A DNA stretch of 8,139 nucleotides from CAZMCC01 sp964564695 (GTDB taxonomy: Bacteria > Planctomycetota > Phycisphaerae > Phycisphaerales > UBA1924). The DNA is taken from assembly GCA_964564695.1 (NCBI GenBank), contig CAZMCC010000132.1, positions 1-8,139 on the forward strand, read 5' to 3'. Below, piece by piece: positions 1 through 5,787 of this stretch; position 1 is the stretch's first letter; each line of letters begins with the position of its first letter. Under the pieces are notes generated by a model that saw nothing but the letters and a program-made list of their open reading frames with translations, searched no databases and had not been told where the DNA came from. The position numbers were made by a program, and so were the translations under genes.

Positions 1-11
1 GAGTTCCTCCT

Positions 12-44
12 CCCTCTCCCTTCGGCTCTGACCAAGGGAGAGGG
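12..44. repeat. Palindrome, 11-bp stem
   Basis: Positions 12-22 (CCCTCTCCCTT) are the exact reverse complement of 34-44, leaving an 11-nt loop. The right flank (45-57, CAGGGGTGAGGG-like) resembles the GGGAGAGGG/GGGGTGAGGG dispersed palindromes common between genes in many GC-rich bacteria; that likeness is from memory. It lies about 80 nt beyond the stop of the HIT gene (minus strand), so it could end that transcript, but no T-run follows on either strand. Confidence 0.5.
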
Positions 45-57
45 CAGGGGTGAGGGC

Positions 58-127
58 TCCGCCTCCTACCGCTCCTACTCCCTCCTACCGCCTTTGCCTT
101 CTGTCTTTGCTTCCTGCCTTCCCCCCT
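58..127. repeat. Polypyrimidine low-complexity tract
   Basis: This stretch is almost wholly C and T on the plus strand. It contains an 11-nt direct repeat CCTCCTACCGC at 62-72 and 81-91, separated by a similar CTCCTACTC unit, then CTTTGCCTT/CTTTGCTTCC/TGCCTT variants. No coding sequence can be supported here: the only open frame is a Pro/Ser-rich product of the composition. It appears to be slippage-generated sequence next to the heptamer repeat that follows. Confidence 0.5.
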
Positions 128-770
128 AGTCCCCAGTCCCTAGTCCCCAGTCCCTTCCAATTCGCCCCCACGCTTCTTGGTATCTCTTCCTCATCGCTTC
201 CAGCGACGTCGGGATCACCCGCACGTGCCCCACCGTCGAAATGAAGTTCGTGTCCCCCAGCCACCGCGGCACAAGATGCACATGCAGATGCTGCGGCACC
301 CCCGCCCCCGCCGCCCGCCCTTGGTTTATCCCGATGTTGATCCCCTGCGGCTCCAGCGCCGAGCGCATCAGCGCCGCCGCCACATCCACCAGCCGCCAGA
401 GCGCCGCCCGCTGCCGGGCCGTGTAGTCGAGCAGCGTCGGCCGCGGGTCCCCCAGCGCCACCAGCAGATGCCCCCCGGCGTACGGAAACGCGTTCAGGAA
501 CACGAACCCGCCCGTCGGGTCGGGTCCGCTGCCATCCCCCGCGAGCCGCACGATCACGTTGTTCTTCTCATCCCCGGCCGGATCCAGCCAGTAGTCCCGA
601 ATGAACGACCCGCTCCCCTCGGGCGCCGGCTTCCCCGTCGGCGGCCCGGGAATGTGTTTCTCCCGGTCGATCGACTCCATGTACTCCAGCCGCCACGGCG
701 CATGGATCGCCCCGGACGTCGGCGTCGGGTCGCGGGGATCGGGCTGTGGTGGCGGTGTCGGCGCGCCCAT
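126..770 (-). CDS. HIT-family nucleotide hydrolase/phosphorylase-like protein
   Basis: A 214-residue protein of the histidine triad superfamily, whose members hydrolyse or transfer nucleotidyl groups on dinucleoside polyphosphates and AMP derivatives in the cytoplasm; it most resembles the bacterial branch often labelled Ap4A phosphorylase/HIT. The triad is H161-H163-H165 in QHLHVHLVPRW, preceded by a GINIGINQGRAAGAGVP-type loop and followed by GDTNF; LNAFPYAGGHLLV (about 92-104) and the N-terminal APWRLEYM (24-31) also match the family. I chose ATG at 770 because the family starts shortly before APWR-EY. A GTG at 806 would add 12 residues read through a G9 run and has no better ribosome site; no clear Shine-Dalgarno is seen for either. 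The last codons come from a heptamer repeat, so the C-terminus (after about residue 205) is probably not conserved. The exact substrate cannot be told from sequence. Confidence 0.9.
   Translation of the reverse strand: MGAPTPPPQPDPRDPTPTSGAIHAPWRLEYMESIDREKHIPGPPTGKPAPEGSGSFIRDYWLDPAGDEKNNVIVRLAGDGSGPDPTGGFVFLNAFPYAGGHLLVALGDPRPTLLDYTARQRAALWRLVDVAAALMRSALEPQGINIGINQGRAAGAGVPQHLHVHLVPRWLGDTNFISTVGHVRVIPTSLEAMRKRYQEAWGRIGRDWGLGTGD
128..155. repeat. Heptanucleotide tandem repeat (AGTCCCY)4
   Basis: Four uninterrupted 7-mers: AGTCCCC (128-134), AGTCCCT (135-141), AGTCCCC (142-148), AGTCCCT (149-155); a C6T unit (121-127) precedes them. The form closely resembles the short tandemly repeated heptamers (STRR) known from filamentous cyanobacteria. 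The array covers the last codons of the HIT gene on the opposite strand, which are read as a Gly/Asp/Trp-rich tail, and reaches its TAG stop. Confidence 0.7.
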
Positions 771-834
771 GCGGCCAAAGCGTAGTGCCCCCCCCCACCG
801 CCCCACCTTCCCTCAACCCACCCCGCTTGCCGCC

Positions 835-856
835 GCGTATAGACCCGTCCATACGC
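835..856. promoter_or_regulatory. Inverted repeat GCGTAT-N10-ATACGC upstream of the SnoaL gene
   Basis: GCGTAT at 835-840 is mirrored by ATACGC at 851-856 around a 10-nt spacer, in the 135-bp divergent gap between the HIT gene (-) and the SnoaL-like gene (+). TATAGA at 838-843 inside the left arm would serve as a -10-like hexamer, but no good -35 lies 17 nt upstream. It may be an operator or a leader hairpin; the arms are short, so chance is possible. Confidence 0.3.
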
Positions 857-905
857 TCCCGCACTCACCGTCACCCCGCCAGCCACCACCTCCGGAGAGA
901 ACCCC

Positions 906-1412
906 ATGGCCAAGAAAGCATCGAAGAAAGGCAGCAAGTCCTCCGCCTCGCGCCGCATCGTCCACGCCAAGGCCGGACGCAAGGCCGCCCCCAAGAAATC
1001 CCCCACGCGCACCGCCGCCCCGGCCGGCCCCAAGGCCGTCTCCTCCGGCCGCGGCGTGTCCCCCGCCGAAATCGGCCGCGAGCTCGTCCGCATGTTCAAC
1101 GCCCAGACTCCCGACCGCGAGATCTGGGACAAGTTCTTCAGCTCCGGCCTCGTCTCCATCGAAGGCAACGGCATGGCGTGGACCGGCCTCAAGGCCACCG
1201 AGGCCAAGGGCGCGGAGTGGCTCGCGCAGCACACCGTCCACGGCGCCTCCGCCGAAGGCCCGTTCGTCGGGGCCACCGGCTTCGCCGTCAAGTTCCGCAT
1301 GGACGTCGAGATCAAGGCCACCGGCCAGCGCATCACGCTCGAGGAAATCGGCGTCTACACCGTGAAGAACGGCAAGGTCATCCAGGAAGAGTTCATGTAC
1401 TCGATGGGCTGA
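906..1412 (+). CDS. SnoaL/NTF2-like domain protein with histone-like basic N-terminal tail
   Basis: A 168-residue protein in two parts. Residues 1-50 carry 15 Lys/Arg (plus one His) and no Asp/Glu; the KKASKK, GRKAAPKK and SPTRTAAP patterns resemble histone H1/Hc1-type tails, so this part probably binds DNA or RNA. Residues 52-168 look like an NTF2-fold SnoaL-like domain: an N-terminal helix (AEIGRELVRMFNA), a Trp-Phe segment (IWDKFFSS), then strands such as ATGFAVKFRMDVEIKATGQ and TLEEIGVYTVKNGKVIQEEF, whose last strand is typical of the family. Such domains bind small hydrophobic ligands or only support dimers; no catalytic function can be assigned. GGAGAG at 894-899, 6 nt before the ATG, fixes the start. 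The gene stands alone, with a short hairpin (1415-1420/1430-1435) just after its stop and a strong terminator about 150 nt on. Confidence 0.85.
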   Translation: MAKKASKKGSKSSASRRIVHAKAGRKAAPKKSPTRTAAPAGPKAVSSGRGVSPAEIGRELVRMFNAQTPDREIWDKFFSSGLVSIEGNGMAWTGLKATEAKGAEWLAQHTVHGASAEGPFVGATGFAVKFRMDVEIKATGQRITLEEIGVYTVKNGKVIQEEFMYSMG

Positions 1413-1511
1413 TCCCGCATCCGTACAGAATGCGGACGTAATTGCCCAGATTTCGCGGGACCGCCAATTCCGCAACGAACAGCCCTGGCCCCTTCTCCGT
1501 ATATTCGAATG

Positions 1512-1600
1512 TAAGAACTCGTGTTGGGGGGCCAAACAAGAGTCTTCTTCCTCCTCCGGCGAAAGGGTTCCGTGGAAACACGGGGCCCTTTCGCGTTTTT
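1512..1600 (+). ncRNA. Candidate small RNA with anti-Shine-Dalgarno stretch
   Basis: The gap holds an AT-rich TATATT (1500-1505) that could be a -10 box in this GC-rich background, though no matching -35 is seen. Downstream are three typical small-RNA parts. First, a hairpin at 1518-1542 (CTC/GAG, TGTT/AACA and GG/CC pairs with one mismatch, a bulged A and a G-rich loop). Second, an unpaired CU-rich segment (1543-1557) ending in TCCTCCTCC, complementary to GGAGGA-type ribosome sites. Third, an intrinsic terminator (1559-1600). The transcript would be about 88 nt. It may equally be the 3' UTR of the SnoaL-like gene, processed or not. Existence and start are inference. Confidence 0.35.
1559..1600 (+). 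terminator. Intrinsic terminator with GAAA tetraloop
   Basis: GCGAAAGGG (1559-1567) pairs perfectly with CCCTTTCGC (1586-1594). Inside, CCGTG (1570-1574) pairs with CACGG (1579-1583) around a GAAA tetraloop, and GTTTTT (1595-1600) follows. The T-run is on the plus strand only, so it ends transcription coming from the SnoaL-like gene or from a small RNA in the gap, not the membrane gene that converges from the right. Confidence 0.88.
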
Positions 1601-1634
1601 CAACGCATCACGCCCGGAGGAAACCGCCCCGCGG

Positions 1635-2843
1635 CTACACCACGCTCCGCCCCGGCGCCACGTCCCCCGGCGCCATCCACACCTCGTGCATGTCCTGCCC
1701 GTCGTTCACCCGGCGCAGCGCCAGGTACAGCACCGTCGCCCCCGTCGCCACGAAGCTCACCAGGTACGCGTACGCCACCAGCAGGAGCGCCGTCTTCGCC
1801 ACCCGCACGATGTACGCCGCCGTGAACGTCCCCGTCGGCGGCTCCTTGCCGTCAAGCACGGCCATCCACTCCGGGCTCGCCGCGACCTCGGCCGACGTGA
1901 GCCCGTTGATCGAAATCCGCCCCTCGCTGTTCACCCACGCGCCCAGCGACGCCTGGGCAAAGTGCATCGCGCCCAGCAAGAGCAGCAGCATGAGCCAGTA
2001 CGTGATCGCCCCCTGCAGCACGATCGTGCCCGTGTACAGCACCGTCCGCCCCGTGCGCCCGAACACGTACGCGTACGCCCGCTGCACCGCATCAAACGCG
2101 TCCGAGTTGTCCGCCGCGATCGCCGGCAGAATCAGCGGCGTTCCGAACACCACCGCGATGATCAGCACCATCCCCGCCACGCCCGAGGCCAGCGCAAACG
2201 CGTAGAACAGCGACCCCACCACGTTCAGGAACGGCAGGTTCAAGAGCACCCACCCCACCAGCCCCATGAACAGCGCGATGGCCCACAACCCCGCCAGCGG
2301 GCCGACGACGGCCACAAACGCCGTGCGGGCACGGCTGATCGCGTACCCCAGCGCCTCGGGCCACGGCGTGTCCGCGTTGTGCGCGAACTGCAGCGCCGCC
2401 GAGCGCGAGATGGCCGTGAACCCGATCAGGAACGCCGGCACCGTGAGGATCAGGGCCACCACCGTCGCGATCGTGTGCTGGCTGAGGGCCCAGTAGGGCG
2501 CCCGCACGACCAGGCGGTACAGCGCCGGCGCGACCACGCCCGGGTCAAGCACCCACTGCCCGTCCTTGCGCACCCCCACGAGCACGTCGTTGAGTGCCTT
2601 GGAGAAGATCTCCGCCAGCGGCGTCACGTTGGGCGACGTGTCCTGCAGGCCCAGGGCCAGGTGCCACGCGATCCCGGCCACAATGAGCGTGAACAGCCCG
2701 AGGATGATCCTCCCGGGCGCCAGCGCCACGCCGGCCGCACGGAACAGCTTCGGCCACACCAGCCCGGCGAGCAGGTCGTCGGCGGTCAGGGGGGCGGGAC
2801 GCACGCTCGGGGGGGAGGGCGGCGGATTCGTCGACTGAGGCAT
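1635..2843 (-). CDS. Multi-pass integral membrane protein, function unknown
   Basis: A 402-residue protein I do not recognise. After a Pro-rich cytoplasm-like start (1-20) and an amphipathic stretch (21-43), hydrophobic segments lie at about 45-66, 124-146, 175-201, 207-242 (long enough for two passes), 267-293 and 349-376, so six to seven membrane passes are likely. The loop AADNSDAFDAVQRAYAYVFGR (243-263) between two membrane segments is the most motif-like part, with polar and acidic residues next to an amphipathic helix. A soluble loop at about 295-345 lies between the last two passes. The C-terminus after 377 is polar. There is no signal peptidase site, transporter signature or catalytic motif that I can name. 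It starts at ATG 2843 with no obvious Shine-Dalgarno and is divergent from the Uma2 gene 71 nt away. Coding is well supported by length, composition and hydrophobic pattern. Confidence 0.82.
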   Translation of the reverse strand: MPQSTNPPPSPPSVRPAPLTADDLLAGLVWPKLFRAAGVALAPGRIILGLFTLIVAGIAWHLALGLQDTSPNVTPLAEIFSKALNDVLVGVRKDGQWVLDPGVVAPALYRLVVRAPYWALSQHTIATVVALILTVPAFLIGFTAISRSAALQFAHNADTPWPEALGYAISRARTAFVAVVGPLAGLWAIALFMGLVGWVLLNLPFLNVVGSLFYAFALASGVAGMVLIIAVVFGTPLILPAIAADNSDAFDAVQRAYAYVFGRTGRTVLYTGTIVLQGAITYWLMLLLLLGAMHFAQASLGAWVNSEGRISINGLTSAEVAASPEWMAVLDGKEPPTGTFTAAYIVRVAKTALLLVAYAYLVSFVATGATVLYLALRRVNDGQDMHEVWMAPGDVAPGRSVV

Positions 2844-2871
2844 GCGCTCATGCTACCGCGCCCGGCATGCG
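2839..2871. promoter_or_regulatory. Paired GGCATGCG sites in the divergent gap
   Basis: GGCATGCG occurs at 2839-2846 and again at 2864-2871, 25 nt apart; the core GCATGC is palindromic. The first copy covers the start codon of the membrane gene (-); the second lies about 45 nt before the Uma2 start (+). Two equal palindromic sites in a 71-bp divergent gap could be an operator pair, but eight matching bases are weak evidence. Confidence 0.2.
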
Positions 2872-2914
2872 TTCGTAGGGCACCGACCGGGCCTTGAGGT
2901 AAACTTCAACCGCG

Positions 2915-3496
2915 ATGCCTGGCCTGAGCACCAATGACCGCGAAGTGGGCTACTCGGGCCGCCGACTCACCGCGGAGGAGTTCTTCGCCCTGGGCGAGAC
3001 GACCGAACGCCTCGAACTCGTCGACGGGGTGACGATCGCGTCACCGAGCCCGTCGCCCACCCACCAACTGCTCCTTGTCCAATTGCTCCGGCAGCTTCAC
3101 CTCGCGGAGGATCAGGGCCTCCTCCTGCACGTCTTCCCGTCCACCGACGTTCAATTCGCACCCGACCTGGTGTACTGCCCCGACATCTCCATCTACACGG
3201 GTGAACGCTTCGCCACCACGCCGAGTCGTCTCACGTCCCCGCCCGATCTGGTCATCGAAGTCCTCTCTCAGGAGACCAATGGCAAAGACCTCATCACGAA
3301 GCGCGACGACTACGAGAAGTACGGCGTCGGCGAATACTGGGCGGTCGACCCCGCCGACCTGCGTGTCCGGGCCTGGCGACGCGAGGCCGCCGCGCCCGAA
3401 CTCTTCACCGAGGTCCCGTTCCGCGGCACGGCCCTGCCGAGCCTTGTCATCGCCGGTTTCACGCTCGACCTCGCGCCGCTGCGGGACCTCAAGTAA
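2915..3496 (+). CDS. Uma2 family (DUF820) PD-(D/E)XK nuclease-fold protein
   Basis: A 193-residue protein, the normal length for Uma2 proteins, which have a restriction-endonuclease-like fold and are often present in many copies in cyanobacteria and planctomycetes; their physiological role is not established. Family marks are LTAEEFFAL (18-26), ERLELVDG with E34 (31-38), PTHQ with H50, APDLVYCPDIS with D90, PPDLVIEVLS with D111 and E115, and TKRDDYEKYGVGEYWAVDP (128-146), whose K129 and YW are typical. The acidic and Lys residues expected of the active site appear intact. The start is ATG 2915; only a weak GAGGT (2895-2899) lies upstream, rather far away, so translation may be weak. No partner toxin, antitoxin or transposase gene is adjacent. 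A solitary nuclease-like gene of this type is usual. Confidence 0.88.
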   Translation: MPGLSTNDREVGYSGRRLTAEEFFALGETTERLELVDGVTIASPSPSPTHQLLLVQLLRQLHLAEDQGLLLHVFPSTDVQFAPDLVYCPDISIYTGERFATTPSRLTSPPDLVIEVLSQETNGKDLITKRDDYEKYGVGEYWAVDPADLRVRAWRREAAAPELFTEVPFRGTALPSLVIAGFTLDLAPLRDLK

Positions 3497-3573
3497 CCCC
3501 CCCGGGCGTCCGCGCCGTTCGGTTACTATCCCCCTGGGTGCAATTGCCGCCCCCTTTAGCGGAAGAACCCTGG

Positions 3574-3593
3574 AGCGGGCGTCAATGCCCCGC
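3574..3593 (+). promoter_or_regulatory. Leader hairpin before the lemA ribosome site
   Basis: AGCGGG (3574-3579) pairs with CCCGCT (3588-3593) around CGTCAATG, ending 5 nt before the AAGGAGG of lemA (3599-3605). The 115-nt gap from the Uma2 stop also holds TACTAT (3524-3529), a possible -10 without a clear -35. The hairpin could affect lemA translation; the short stem makes this tentative. Confidence 0.25.
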
Positions 3594-3611
3594 TGAATAA
3601 GGAGGCCGGGA

Positions 3612-4205
3612 ATGGGATCTCTGGGACTTGGTGCAATCCTGGGCATCGGCATCGGCGCCGTGCTCTTCATCGTCGTGCTGTGGGTCATCGCCGTCTACAA
3701 CGGCCTCGTCCGCAAAAGGATCGGCGCCGACAACGGCTGGTCGCAGATCGACGTGCAGCTCAAGCGTCGCTACGACCTGATCCCCAACCTCGTCGAGACG
3801 GTCAAGGGCTACGCCGGCCACGAGCGCGAGACCCTCGAGGCCGTGATCGCCGCCCGCAGCCGTGCGGTCAACGTCACCTCCGACGCCGCCCACGCCATGG
3901 AGAAGTCCATGGCCGAGAACCAGCTGACCGGCGCGCTGGGCCGGCTCATGGCCATCAGCGAGGCCTACCCCCAGCTCAAGGCCGACGCGAACTTCCGCCA
4001 GTTGCAGGAAGAGCTCACGAGCACCGAGAACAAGATCGGCTTCGCCCGCCAGCACTTCAACGACAGCGTCGCGTCCTACGAGACCTCACGCCAGCAGTTC
4101 CCCGGCTCGATCGTCGCCGGCGCGTTCGGCTTCGCGAAGCGCGAGTACTTCGAGCTCAAGGAAGAGGCGCAGCGCGAGGCGCCGAAGGTCAGCTTCGCCC
4201 GCTAA
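3612..4205 (+). CDS. lemA: LemA family membrane-anchored protein
   Basis: A 197-residue LemA protein of standard length. One N-terminal membrane helix (about 5-29) is followed by YNGLVRKR and the LemA signature NGWSQIDVQLKRRYDLIPNL (41-60), VETVKGYAGHE (61-71), then long helices including ENQLTGALGRLMAISEAYP (102-120) and LQEELTSTENKIGFARQHFN (131-150), ending near FGFAKREYFEL. LemA proteins expose a short N-terminus outside and a cytoplasm-side helical bundle; their molecular role is unclear, though many sit beside TPM-domain membrane genes. Here no TPM or htpX gene is next to it: the neighbours are Uma2 upstream and a converging DAHP synthase. A perfect AAGGAGG (3599-3605), 6 nt before ATG, sets the start and predicts strong translation. 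A GCGA-loop hairpin with TTCTTT follows 20 nt after the stop. Confidence 0.95.
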   Translation: MGSLGLGAILGIGIGAVLFIVVLWVIAVYNGLVRKRIGADNGWSQIDVQLKRRYDLIPNLVETVKGYAGHERETLEAVIAARSRAVNVTSDAAHAMEKSMAENQLTGALGRLMAISEAYPQLKADANFRQLQEELTSTENKIGFARQHFNDSVASYETSRQQFPGSIVAGAFGFAKREYFELKEEAQREAPKVSFAR

Positions 4206-4217
4206 GCAATCCGATCG

Positions 4218-4297
4218 GATCCGAGCCTCCCGCGCGAGCGGGAGGTTCTTTGCGCGCCCGGGTCCAACACCTCCCGCTCGCGCGGGAGGCTCGGATC
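4218..4297. repeat. Perfect 29-bp inverted repeat made of two GCGA-loop hairpins
   Basis: Positions 4218-4246 are the exact reverse complement of 4269-4297, with 22 nt between. Each arm is itself a hairpin (8-bp stem, GCGA loop on its own sense strand), so the DNA or RNA can form either two small hairpins or one 29-bp stem. The right arm overlaps the TGA stop of the DAHP synthase gene. On the minus strand the right arm hairpin follows that stop within about 6 nt and is a likely transcript end for it, though TGTTGG, not a T-run, comes after. Confidence 0.85.
4226..4251 (+). terminator. Hairpin terminator after lemA
   Basis: CCTCCCGC (4226-4233) pairs with GCGGGAGG (4238-4245) around a GCGA tetraloop, followed by TTCTTT (4246-4251). 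It sits 20 nt after the lemA stop. The T-run is imperfect but the eight-pair GC stem is strong. Confidence 0.65.
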
Positions 4298-5714
4298 AGC
4301 CCCGCTCCATCCTCTCCCCCAGCGCAAACGCCAGCTCCAGCGCCTGCTCATAGTTCAGCCGCGGGTCGCACACCGAGACATAGTTCCTCGGCAGGTCCGC
4401 CTCGCTCACGCCCGACGCCCCGCCCAGACACTCGGTCACATCCTCGCCCGTGAGCTCGACGTGGATGCCCCCCAGGTGCGTCCCCCCACCCTCCGCCGCG
4501 AGGACGTCGTACGTCCGCAGCATCTCATCCACGATCAGCTCGAACCGGCGCGTCTTCGTCCCCGACGCCAGCGTCGTCGAGTTCCCGTGCATCGGGTCGC
4601 ACACCCACAGCACCGGGTGGCGCACGCTCGACACCGCCCGCACCAGCCCGGGCAGCGCCTTCTCCACGCCGCCCGCGCCCAGGCGCGTGATCAGCACCAT
4701 CTTCCCCGGCTCGCGCGCGGGGTTGAGAACATCCAATAGCCGCACCAGCTCCGCGCCACCGACGCTCGGCCCGATCTTGACCCCCACCGGGTTCGCGATG
4801 CCGCGGAAGTACTCCACGTGCGCCCCGTCCAGCGCCCGCGTCCGCTCCCCGATCCACGGCAGGTGCGTGGTCAGGTTGAACCAGCCGTCCCGGCGCGGCA
4901 CGCGCCGAGTTTGCGCGGACTCGTACAGCAGGTTCAGCCCCTCGTGGCTCACGAAGAAGTCCGCCCGCGTCAGCTCGTCGACCGTCCGCGCCCCGAGAGC
5001 CTCCATCAGGCGCAGCCCGTCGAGGACTCGCCGGGTCATCTCCCGGTACTTCTCCGCCAGCTCCGGCACCAGGCCCGCCTTCTTGAGCGACGGCATCTCC
5101 CACTGCTCGGGGTGGTGAATATCCCCGAGCCCCGCATCCAGCAGAGCCCGGACGAAGTTGAGCGTCAGCCCGGCGTGCTTATACCCCTCGACCATCCGCT
5201 CCGGGTCCGGCCGGCGCGCGTCGGCGTCGAACGCCGCGTCGTTCACAAGGTCCCCGTAATAGCTCGGGAGCGTCACCGGCCGGCCGTCGGCGCCTGTGCG
5301 AGTCTCCGTCGCGCTCGACCGCGGCTTGGCGTACTGCCCCACCATCCGCCCCACGCGGATCACGGGCTTGTTCGCCGCCCGTGCCAGCACGAGCGACATC
5401 TGGAGCAGGATCTTGAGCTTGGCCGCGATCGCGTCGGACCCGCACTCGGCCATCCGCTCCGCGCAGTCGCCGCCCTGGAGCATAAACCGTGTTCCCGCCT
5501 GCGCTTCGGCGAGCAACCCCTTGAGCCGTTCGACCTCTCCCGAGCTCACGAGCGGTGGCAGTAGACGCAGGCGCCCCACGGCCCGATCCACCGCGTCGCG
5601 GTCCGGATACACCACCTGCTGCGACGCCAGCCGCCGCTTCCACGAGTCCGCGGCCCAGTCGCTCGCCGCCGAGGCGGCAATAGAGGATCGCAAGCTGGGA
5701 TTCGACGTGCTCAA
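4296..5714 (-). CDS. Class II 3-deoxy-D-arabino-heptulosonate 7-phosphate (DAHP) synthase
   Basis: Condenses phosphoenolpyruvate with erythrose 4-phosphate to DAHP, the first step of the shikimate route to aromatic amino acids, in the cytoplasm. Numbered from the TTG start (472 residues), the four metal ligands of the class II family are present: C84 in LQGGDCAE, H376 in CDPMHGN, E420 in HVELTGE and D450 in CDPRLN. Substrate-site segments VGRMVGQYAKPRS (R123), IGERTR (R291), GVKIGPS (K313) and ITRLG (R344) are also intact, so the enzyme should be active. The N-terminal WADSWK-like and QQVVYPD segments match family members. The frame stays open to an ATG at 5840, but the added 42 residues look non-family; TTG 5714 has GGAG 5 nt upstream and gives the usual family length. 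The gene stands alone, convergent with lemA; feedback-site regions cannot be judged by eye. Confidence 0.95.
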   Translation of the reverse strand: MSTSNPSLRSSIAASAASDWAADSWKRRLASQQVVYPDRDAVDRAVGRLRLLPPLVSSGEVERLKGLLAEAQAGTRFMLQGGDCAERMAECGSDAIAAKLKILLQMSLVLARAANKPVIRVGRMVGQYAKPRSSATETRTGADGRPVTLPSYYGDLVNDAAFDADARRPDPERMVEGYKHAGLTLNFVRALLDAGLGDIHHPEQWEMPSLKKAGLVPELAEKYREMTRRVLDGLRLMEALGARTVDELTRADFFVSHEGLNLLYESAQTRRVPRRDGWFNLTTHLPWIGERTRALDGAHVEYFRGIANPVGVKIGPSVGGAELVRLLDVLNPAREPGKMVLITRLGAGGVEKALPGLVRAVSSVRHPVLWVCDPMHGNSTTLASGTKTRRFELIVDEMLRTYDVLAAEGGGTHLGGIHVELTGEDVTECLGGASGVSEADLPRNYVSVCDPRLNYEQALELAFALGERMERG

Positions 5715-5729
5715 GAGGTCTCCGCCTTG
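5715..5729 (-). promoter_or_regulatory. Ribosome site selecting the TTG start of DAHP synthase
   Basis: On the minus strand AAGGCGGAG is followed after 5 nt (ACCTC) by TTG at 5714. It is the only good Shine-Dalgarno near the expected family N-terminus, and the upstream ATG at 5840 lacks one. Read literally, the real 5' leader and promoter lie to the right of 5730. Confidence 0.55.
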
Positions 5730-5787
5730 GGGGCTCCGCCCGACTCGGCCAGAGGCCCGGCGTGCGAAACAGATCCGATCGTATCGA

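Noticed and set aside
554..1336. A 260-codon minus-strand frame across the HIT and SnoaL-like genes
   Set aside because: It overlaps two genes with clear domains, shows no family motif, and has the biased composition of a shadow frame.
1514..1527. A GAAC-N4-GTTG site resembling a Gram-positive-type SOS (LexA) box
   Set aside because: One of the core bases is wrong and it is not placed before any SOS-type gene; chance is more likely.
1393..1603. Small minus-strand frames of 62 and 82 codons in the gap after the SnoaL-like gene
   Set aside because: They run through the terminator hairpin, lack ribosome sites and overlap the 3' end of the SnoaL-like gene.
1521..2897. A 458-codon open frame on the plus strand opposite the membrane protein
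   Set aside because: Its product is Arg/His/Pro-rich with no domain; it mirrors the third-position bias of the well-supported minus-strand membrane gene.
3041..3688. A 215-codon minus-strand frame opposite the Uma2 gene and the start of lemA
   Set aside because: Its composition is Arg/Glu/Gly/Val shadow-like and it conflicts with two confidently assigned genes.
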